The position numbers and the translations under genes were made by a program. Positions 58,162 to 64,000 of a stretch of 64,000 bases of DNA are shown one piece after another. Below the pieces are notes generated by a model that saw only the letters and a program-made list of their open reading frames with translations, made no database searches and was not told where the DNA came from. The DNA comes from Micromonospora pisi (GTDB lineage Bacteria > Actinomycetota > Actinomycetes > Mycobacteriales > Micromonosporaceae): assembly GCF_003633685.1 (NCBI RefSeq), contig NZ_RBKT01000001.1, positions 1,736,001-1,800,000 of the forward strand, in the 5' to 3' direction. Each line of letters opens with the position of its first letter. Within the stretch, counting starts at the first letter, position 1.

Positions 58162-58851
58162 ACCGGCGAGCATCCAGGCAAGCGCGGTGAACCATCCGAC
58201 CTCACCGGACTTGTAACCGTCGCCGAGAAGCCACTGGGGAATGTTCGCGACCGCGATGAAGATCAGGTAGGCGGCGAGCGCGCGACCGAACGGCGAGGCG
58301 GTCGGCAGGAACGCCGGCTGGCCGGCCTGTGATTCGACCCGTTCGGCCGCCTCGTCCGCCGCCGCAGCGGCCCGGTACGCCAGATCCAGTTCGGCGTCCG
58401 GGTTCACCGGCACCGCCGGAGCCGGCTGTGGGAACTGCTGGGTCGGCGGGGCGTACGCCCCCGACGTCGGCAGCCGTGGGCCGGGCACCGACGGCGTCGG
58501 GGCGGGGGTGGTGGTCAGCGCCACCCGGTCGGGACCGGCCGCCAACTCCGGGTACGTCTCCTGTCCGGCCACCCCGCCCTGGGGCGACGGGCCGGGCGGT
58601 GAGCCGAGATGGCCGGTCACGGAGAGCGGCGGCAACGGTGCCGGGGCGTTCCACTGCGGCAGCGGCTCACCGATCAACTGGGCGAGCTCGGTCAGTCGCT
58701 GCTGCTGCATGGTGAGCCGCTGTCCGAGCTGGTCGATCGCGTCCCCGGTGGACTCCCGCCGGGCGGCGGCCTGCTCGGTCGTACGCTCACCGCTGCGCTG
58801 GAGTTCGTACAGGTGCCGGGCCAGGGCCGCGTACTCGTCGAAGCCTTGCAT
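58006..58851 (-). CDS. Membrane protein with N-terminal coiled coil
   Basis: 281 residues. N-terminal about 1-70 is a predicted coiled coil (YAALARHLYELQRSGERTTE; LGQRLTMQQQRLTELAQLIG), then a Pro-rich disordered stretch to about 175, a short helix (LDLAYRAAAAADEAAERVES), and three C-terminal membrane segments (AAYLIFIAVANIPQWLLG; ALAWMLAGLPALAFFGAYIS; FFLCFLVLAISTCFWV). The ATG lies 2 nt after the FtsK-like gene stop, so it is in the same operon. It is likely the membrane anchor or partner of the ATPase. Not recognised. Confidence 0.77.
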   Translation of the reverse strand: MQGFDEYAALARHLYELQRSGERTTEQAAARRESTGDAIDQLGQRLTMQQQRLTELAQLIGEPLPQWNAPAPLPPLSVTGHLGSPPGPSPQGGVAGQETYPELAAGPDRVALTTTPAPTPSVPGPRLPTSGAYAPPTQQFPQPAPAVPVNPDAELDLAYRAAAAADEAAERVESQAGQPAFLPTASPFGRALAAYLIFIAVANIPQWLLGDGYKSGEVGWFTALAWMLAGLPALAFFGAYISLTIWGRPRLGASQPNLYARLGFFLCFLVLAISTCFWVTP

Positions 58852-58853
58852 CG

Positions 58854-61403
58854 TCACAGTCCCTCGTCCAGCTCGTACCCGGGTCGGACGTACGGCACGA
58901 TCAGTTTGCTGCGCTGGTCGTGCCGGTCCACCAGCAGCGCCCGGTTCGCCCGTGGCGTGTACGCCAGATCGTGCATGCCGAGGTACATGCCCAGCTCGGG
59001 GCCGGGCACGTTCAACGCCACCAGGCAGGCGATGTCGTCCTTGTTGTGCGCCCCGCCGATGTCGTCGGCGAGCCGGCGCAGCCCCCGCCACCAACCGAGC
59101 AGGTGCACCCCGTACGCGGGGCCCTGACGCAGCACCTGCTGAAGGTCGTCCAGACCGGAACGGTAGTTCTGGTCCTTCGCGGCGAGCACCCCGCTGGCCG
59201 CGTCCATACCGAACACCACCAGGTACGTTCGCTCGGTCGGCTGGGCCACCGGTTCGGCGAGCTTGCGGATCTCCTCCCGCAACGCCATCGGGTCCAGCCG
59301 GGTCACCGGGTGACCGGCGGCCAGCAGGGTCTGCTCGGTCGCGTCGCCCACCTCGTCGGCGGCGGCGACCAGCGGGGCGAGCAGGAAGCGGGCCGTACCG
59401 GGCTGGGCCTGGCGGGCCAGGCTCAGGGTGGCGGCCTGCAACACGTCGGCACCGACCGGGGTGGTGCCGACGATCGCCAGGTGCCGGCCGGGGGTGGCGT
59501 CGAGCATGAACATCGCCGAGGTCAGGTTCACGTCGACGACCCGGCCGACCAGGGCGAGCGGACGCCGTCCGCCCGGCGTCAGGCCACGGAAGGTCGGGTC
59601 GTCCTCGACGTGCGCCGAGTCGTACCCCTTGAAGACCGCGGGTGGGAACGAGCCCTGCGCCCGCGCCTGCCACAGTTCGTGCCGCAGCGCCGCGACCCGG
59701 GCCGCGCTGCCGTGCGCGTCGGGGAAACGGACCACGGTGTTCGCCGAGGCCAGGCCGGCGGCCGGGTTGATGATCGCCGACCCGAGCGGCAACGCCCCGG
59801 CGGCGTCGTTCAACGCGTCGAGCACCCCCGAGCCACCCGGCAACGCGACCCGGAGCGGGAACTGCCCGAAGATAGAGTCGACCTTGCCGTAGAGCGCTTC
59901 GATCCCGGACATGCTCTGCGACGCGAGCACCAGGTGGATGCCGTACGAGCGGCCCTTGCGGGCCAACTCCTCCAGCAGCGCGACCGCTTCCCGGGCGAGC
60001 GCGTCATTGCCGGCGAAGAGCACGTGGAACTCGTCGATGACGGCAACCACCCGTGGTACGGGTTTGCCGTCGCGGGGCAGGTCGGCGAGTTTCGTGACGC
60101 CGTGCCGCTTGAGCGCGTTCGCCCGCCGGTTCAGCTCCCGCCGCAGCTCGCGTAGGACCGCCACACCGTATTCCCGGTCGGACTCGATGCCGACGGCGCG
60201 GGCGTGCGGGATCCAGGAGCCGTCGTGCCCGGTCGGCACGAACTCGGTGAAGCTGACCCCCTCCTTGAAGTCGAGCAGGTAGAGGGCCAGTTCGTCCGGG
60301 GAGTAACGCGCCGCGAGTCCATAGAGGACGTCGAGCAGGAAGACGGTCTTACCGGAGCCGGTCCGTCCGCCGACCAGCCAGTGCGGGGTGGCGTCGTCGA
60401 ACGCCAGGGTCGCCGGCTCCCGCCCGGCCCGGCCGATCACCGTACGGAGCCCGGTGGCGGCCGACTCGGCCCAGTTCCGGGCCGGGAGCAGGTCGGTGAA
60501 GTCGAGGCTGGCGTCGCGGCGGGTGGCGTCGCCGTGCCGTCCCGCGACCGCGTCGACGGTGCCGGTCGGCGGGTCGCCGTCGAGCAGGACCGGCACCACC
60601 AGGCCGGTCCCGTCGGTGCTGTACGGCCACCACGGCGGATCCCCGACCCAGGCGTAGTCGCCGTCGCGGGTGACCCGGGTGGTGTTGCCGAACGGCGGCG
60701 GCTCCAGCCCGGTGGAGCGGGGCGGGTATCCGGCGGCGAGCACGCACACCCCGGCGGTCGGACCGGCGTGGGTCAACGCGGCCAGCCGGGTCGCCTCGGC
60801 CCGCCCGTCCGGCATCGACGCCGCGACGACCAGCAGCAACTGTCCACCGTTCTCGGCGGAGTGACCGGCGCGGGCGTGCCGCTCGGCGTCGGCCAGCAGT
60901 GCCCCGATCTCCTCGTCGGTGGTCGCCGGCGGGGCCAGCACACCGGCGTCGACCAGTGGCCGCAGCGGCAGGAAGGTGGCACCGAGCGCGGCGTTGTCGA
61001 TCGCCACCACCCGTACCGTCCCGGCGGGCGCGATCATGAGTAGCCGGATCACCAGGGAGCGGAGCAGCGCCGCCGTACGCGGGTCGCGGGCGTCCGTGTC
61101 GACCGCCAGGTGCGCCCCGCCGGCCAGTGGTACGACCACCGGAAAGCCGCCGTCCGAAGTGGCCGCCTCGGCGAGCCGGACCGGGATCGGCCGACCGGGG
61201 AACTCCGGCCCCGCCGACACCGCGCTCAGCGCCTCGCCGACCCGACGCAACCGCGCCACCATGTCGGCGGTCTCCGCGGGCGGGGCCGGGGCGGTGGCTC
61301 CGGCCAGCGCCTGGCGTGCGGCGTCGAGATGCGCGCGCGCCTGCCGGTGTGCCGCGACCGCCCGCCCGTACGTGGCTGCGAGCCTGCCCACACTGCCCCC
61401 CAC
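58854..61403 (-). CDS. FtsK/SpoIIIE-like multi-domain ATPase
   Basis: 849 residues without membrane segments. N-terminal coiled coil about 1-60; first, degenerate ATPase-like domain about 85-300 (LRSLVIRLLMIAPAGTVRVV); central FtsK/SpoIIIE domain with Walker A VGGRTGSGKT at about 344-353, Walker B VVAVIDEFH at about 452-460 and LLEELARKGRSYGIHLVLAS sensor region; third, degenerate domain about 620-835 (LAIVGTTPVGADVLQAATLS). This three-ATPase chain recalls EccC of type VII secretion and the tail of FtsK, but without the membrane part. Start GTG at 61403 is likely; GTG 61391 is possible. Role: motor for DNA or protein translocation, inferred. Confidence 0.85.
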   Translation of the reverse strand: MGGSVGRLAATYGRAVAAHRQARAHLDAARQALAGATAPAPPAETADMVARLRRVGEALSAVSAGPEFPGRPIPVRLAEAATSDGGFPVVVPLAGGAHLAVDTDARDPRTAALLRSLVIRLLMIAPAGTVRVVAIDNAALGATFLPLRPLVDAGVLAPPATTDEEIGALLADAERHARAGHSAENGGQLLLVVAASMPDGRAEATRLAALTHAGPTAGVCVLAAGYPPRSTGLEPPPFGNTTRVTRDGDYAWVGDPPWWPYSTDGTGLVVPVLLDGDPPTGTVDAVAGRHGDATRRDASLDFTDLLPARNWAESAATGLRTVIGRAGREPATLAFDDATPHWLVGGRTGSGKTVFLLDVLYGLAARYSPDELALYLLDFKEGVSFTEFVPTGHDGSWIPHARAVGIESDREYGVAVLRELRRELNRRANALKRHGVTKLADLPRDGKPVPRVVAVIDEFHVLFAGNDALAREAVALLEELARKGRSYGIHLVLASQSMSGIEALYGKVDSIFGQFPLRVALPGGSGVLDALNDAAGALPLGSAIINPAAGLASANTVVRFPDAHGSAARVAALRHELWQARAQGSFPPAVFKGYDSAHVEDDPTFRGLTPGGRRPLALVGRVVDVNLTSAMFMLDATPGRHLAIVGTTPVGADVLQAATLSLARQAQPGTARFLLAPLVAAADEVGDATEQTLLAAGHPVTRLDPMALREEIRKLAEPVAQPTERTYLVVFGMDAASGVLAAKDQNYRSGLDDLQQVLRQGPAYGVHLLGWWRGLRRLADDIGGAHNKDDIACLVALNVPGPELGMYLGMHDLAYTPRANRALLVDRHDQRSKLIVPYVRPGYELDEGL

Positions 61404-61607
61404 CCCTGTCGGCGTGCGTAGTCACCGGAACACTAACCGAAGCACCCTCGTACGGGCACCTGGACGTGCCAGCGGTGTCCGCTGTCTGGACACTGTCGGA
61501 GGGAACCGCCAGACGCCGTCGGGAGGGCGCGCCGGGCACTGTCGGGAAGACGCGCTGACGGATCGGTGGCAGACGCGGAACCTCGGGGCCGACCAGGATC
61601 GGCTGCC

Positions 61608-62558
61608 ATGTCCCGTGTTCCCGCCCAGACCACTGTCGACGACCTGGCCCGACTCCTCTTCCAACAGGACCAGGTGATCACGTACCGGCAGGCCCGCCAG
61701 CACCTTTCCGAGTCGACCGTACGACACCGGGTACGGTCCGGGCGCTGGCGACGGGCGCACCGCAGCGTGTACGTGACCCACACCGGGCCACTCACCCGGG
61801 ACCAGCGACTGTGGATCGCCGTACTCGGCTGCGGGACCCGGAGCGCGTTGGCCGGGCTGACCGCCGCCATCCGGTGCGGTCTGGTCGGGTTCACCGAGTC
61901 GCGGATCCACATCATCCGACCGGCCCTGATGCGGACGAGCGCACCACCGCCCGGGGTGGTGGTGCACCGGAGCACGGTTCTCGGGTCGGTGGACGTCAAC
62001 TGGCGCGCGGGTCCGCCGTACACCACGCATGCCCGGTCTCTGGTCGACGCGGCCGCCTGGGCCGACTCGGACGACCGGGCACGCGCCGTCATCGCGGCTG
62101 GTTTCCAGCAGCGGCTGGTCGGTGGTGACGAGATCCACGAGGTGGTGCACCGGCAGCCCACGTTACGGCGTCGGGCGCTGATCCTGGCCACCGCGAACGA
62201 CGCCCGTGACGGCTCACAGTCCCTTCCCGAGCTGCGCTATCTGGCTTCCGCGCGCCGGGCCGGGCTGCCCGAGCCGAGTCGTCAGCACCGGCGTACGGAC
62301 GCCTCGGGGCGAGTGCGGTACCTGGACGTCTACTACCAGGAGTGGGGCGTTCAGGTGGAGATCGACGGCGGGCAGCATCTGGAGGTCCGGGCTTACTGGG
62401 CGGACATGGCCCGACAGAACGACCTGTGGATTGCCGGCGACCGACTGCTGCGCTTTCCCGCGTGGCTGATCCGTGACCGCCCGCAGGAGGCGATCACCCA
62501 GGTACGCCGGGCCCTGATGGCCGCCGGCTGGCAACCACCGTCCCGTACACCCTCATGA
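61608..62558 (+). CDS. AbiEi-like / DUF559 (Vsr-type endonuclease fold) protein
   Basis: 316 residues. N-terminal winged-helix region about 8-70 (LLFQQDQVITYRQARQHLSE; RWRRAHRSVYVTHTGP), matching the AbiEi antitoxin-type domain. The C-terminal region about 215-305 has the DUF559/Vsr-like nuclease look: SLPELRYLASARRAGLPEPS, YLDVYYQEWGVQVEIDGGQH with Asp and Glu-x-Asp, then ENDLWIAGD-like ARQNDLWIAGDRLLRFPAW. This fused family is common in actinomycetes and often single-copy without a toxin partner. Role in defence or DNA repair is inference. ATG with AGGA 9 nt upstream. Confidence 0.82.
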   Translation: MSRVPAQTTVDDLARLLFQQDQVITYRQARQHLSESTVRHRVRSGRWRRAHRSVYVTHTGPLTRDQRLWIAVLGCGTRSALAGLTAAIRCGLVGFTESRIHIIRPALMRTSAPPPGVVVHRSTVLGSVDVNWRAGPPYTTHARSLVDAAAWADSDDRARAVIAAGFQQRLVGGDEIHEVVHRQPTLRRRALILATANDARDGSQSLPELRYLASARRAGLPEPSRQHRRTDASGRVRYLDVYYQEWGVQVEIDGGQHLEVRAYWADMARQNDLWIAGDRLLRFPAWLIRDRPQEAITQVRRALMAAGWQPPSRTPS

Positions 62559-62618
62559 TCCGAGATCTTGGAAACGTACCGTCGCCGGAACGACGATGCC
62601 GTTCCAAGATCTCGGATC
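62557..62618. terminator. Bidirectional terminator / dispersed palindrome
   Basis: GATCCGAGATCTTGGAA (62557-62573) and TTCCAAGATCTCGGATC (62602-62618) are perfect 17-bp arms 28 bp apart. It sits between the convergent DUF559 and gltD genes, overlapping the DUF559 stop. The stem looks like a repeated intergenic element. Confidence 0.75.
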
Positions 62619-62635
62619 TTGAACACGCTCCCCGG

Positions 62636-64000
62636 TCAGCGGGCGGCGGACAGGGGTTGGGCGGAGGCGGTGACCGGGGCGGGCAGGGCGCCGGAGCCGC
62701 CGAGGTACGTGTGGATCGCGGCGGCGGCGGCCCGGCCCTCGGCGATCGCCCAGACGATCAGCGAGGCGCCCCGGTGCATGTCACCGGCGACGAAGACCCC
62801 GTCGGCGGCGGTCTGCCACTGCGCCGTGGCGTCGATCGCGCCGCGCCGGTTGCGGTGCACCCCGAACTGGTCGAGCAGCGGCTGCTCCTCGGTCCCCTCG
62901 AAGCCGATCGCCAGCAGCACCAGGTCGGCCGGGAGTTCCCGCTCCGAGCCCGGCTTGACCGTGACGATCCGCTGCCCGTCGACCTTCTCCACGCTGACCT
63001 CGGCGATCCGGACGGCGCGTACCTGGCCGGTGCCGTCGTCGACGAACTCCTGCACGGCGACCGCGAAGACCCGCTCGCCGCCCTCCTCGTGCGCCGGGTA
63101 GTCGCGCAGGATCCACGGCCAGGTCGGCCACGGGTCGCGGGACTCGTCGCGGGTGCCCGGCGGTTCCGGGTAGAGGTCGAGCTGGTGTACGCCGGCCGTG
63201 CCCTGCCGGTGTGCGACACCGAGGCAGTCGGCAGCGGTGTCCCCGCCACCGATGATCACGACGTGCTTACCGGCGGCGTCGATCGGGGTGCTCGACTCCC
63301 GGCCGCTCACCACCCGGTTCGCCGCGACCAGGTGCTCCATCGCCTGATGCACCCCGCGCAACGCCCGGCCGGGGGTGGCCGGGGTGTCCCGGCCCTGCAA
63401 CGCGCCGCAGGCGAGCAGGACGGCGTCGTACTCGGCGCGCAGCTGCGCGGCGGTGATGTCGACGCCGACGTTGACGCCGGTGACGAAGCTGACGCCCTCG
63501 GCGGTGAGCTGTTCCAGCCGCCGGTCGATGTGTTCCTTCTCCAGCTTGAAGTCGGGGATGCCGTAGCGGAGCAGCCCGCCGATCGCGTCGTCGCGCTCGT
63601 ACACGGTCACCGCGTGCCCGGCCCGGGCGAGCTGCTGGGCCGCGGCGAGGCCGGCCGGCCCGGAGCCGACCACGGCGACCCGCTTGCCCGACGGCTTCGC
63701 CACCACCTGCGAGGTGACCAGGCCCAGGTCGACGGCCCGGTTGATGATCTCGACCTCGACCTGCTTGATGGTGACCGGCTGCCCCCCGGAGATGCCGAGT
63801 ACGCAGGCCGCCTCGCAGGGCGCCGGGCAGAGCCGCCCGGTGAACTCCGGGAAGTTGTTCGTGGCGTGCAGCTGCTCGACCGCGTGCGACCAGTTGCCGG
63901 TCCGGACCAGGTCGTTCCAGTCCGGGATGCGGTTGCCCAGCGGGCACCCGTCGTGGCAGAACGGGATGCCGCAGTCCATGCAGCGGGTGGCCTGCTCGCG
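62636..64000 (-). CDS. gltD: Glutamate synthase small subunit (GltD), partial at right edge
   Basis: 454 codons visible; the first 25 or so residues of the protein lie beyond the window. N-terminal iron-sulfur cysteines are in MDCGIPFCHDGCPLGNRIPD and CPAPCEAACVLG; the FAD site is VAVVGSGPAGLAAAQQLARA and the NADPH site is HVVIIGGGDTAADCLGVAHR; the closing FAD motif is DGVFVAGDMHRGASLIVWAI. It passes electrons from NADPH to the large subunit, which makes glutamate from glutamine and 2-oxoglutarate. gltB, the usual partner, should lie to the right. Followed by the palindrome at 62557-62618. Confidence 0.94.
   Translation of the reverse strand, partial: REQATRCMDCGIPFCHDGCPLGNRIPDWNDLVRTGNWSHAVEQLHATNNFPEFTGRLCPAPCEAACVLGISGGQPVTIKQVEVEIINRAVDLGLVTSQVVAKPSGKRVAVVGSGPAGLAAAQQLARAGHAVTVYERDDAIGGLLRYGIPDFKLEKEHIDRRLEQLTAEGVSFVTGVNVGVDITAAQLRAEYDAVLLACGALQGRDTPATPGRALRGVHQAMEHLVAANRVVSGRESSTPIDAAGKHVVIIGGGDTAADCLGVAHRQGTAGVHQLDLYPEPPGTRDESRDPWPTWPWILRDYPAHEEGGERVFAVAVQEFVDDGTGQVRAVRIAEVSVEKVDGQRIVTVKPGSERELPADLVLLAIGFEGTEEQPLLDQFGVHRNRRGAIDATAQWQTAADGVFVAGDMHRGASLIVWAIAEGRAAAAAIHTYLGGSGALPAPVTASAQPLSAAR

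Overview
The window is about 72% GC with strongly G/C-ending codons. Its gene families, short leaderless -10 boxes, and dispersed palindrome built on GTAAGGAAGGGCCCCTTGTTA point to a filamentous actinomycete, most likely of the Micromonosporaceae (Micromonospora and relatives). No plasmid, phage or IS genes are visible, so this reads as chromosome.

Backbone. The left edge holds the start of polA, then a complete branched-chain amino acid ABC operon (livKHMGF order, minus strand), a secreted lipoprotein, an ANTAR response regulator of the PdtaR type, and an odd tRNA-like gene with anticodon CAA. Pyruvate kinase and acyl-CoA thioesterase II sit at 41.8-44.1 kb, and the right edge holds gltD. 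From memory, polA - liv - ANTAR regulator - pyk - gltD is an old actinobacterial gene order. Here it is split by about 34 kb (7.7-41.7 kb) and 18 kb (44.2-62.6 kb) of accessory genes.

First accessory block (8-41 kb). In order: an ABC-F ribosome protection protein with an upstream mini-ORF leader; a NarL-type two-component pair; a DedA protein; a DUF574 methyltransferase; a transglutaminase; a DoxX protein under an operator-bearing promoter; an IclR-controlled operon of aldehyde dehydrogenase plus a ribose-type ABC importer (15.8-21.6 kb); an LLM oxidoreductase; a plant polysaccharide utilisation locus (23.4-38.1 kb); and an amino acid decarboxylase, a MazG-like enzyme, a sulfotransferase and an Rrf2 regulator. 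The polysaccharide locus has a PL11 rhamnogalacturonan lyase with CBM2, a GH42 beta-galactosidase, a LplABC-like importer, a ROK repressor, a GH3 enzyme and a LacI repressor, with several palindromic operator candidates. Its genes suggest that pectin side-chain fragments are released outside, imported as oligosaccharides and hydrolysed inside.

Second accessory block (44-62.6 kb). Secreted carbohydrate enzymes come first: a discoidin plus beta-helix glucanase-like protein and a CBM2-bearing AA10 LPMO. Then come a macrodomain protein, a secreted HExxH protein, a Tat amidase with a coupled small protein, a SnoaL/MarR pair and a small secreted Cys protein. The stretch from 54.3 to 61.4 kb is the least explained. 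It contains a small helical protein, a winged-helix-like protein, a membrane protein ending in a copy of the small helical protein's tail, a minimal GntR regulator, two Cys-cluster proteins, a further unknown, a coiled-coil membrane protein and a multi-domain FtsK/SpoIIIE-like ATPase. I consider this the best candidate in the window for an undescribed system. It is followed by a solitary AbiEi-like/DUF559 protein.
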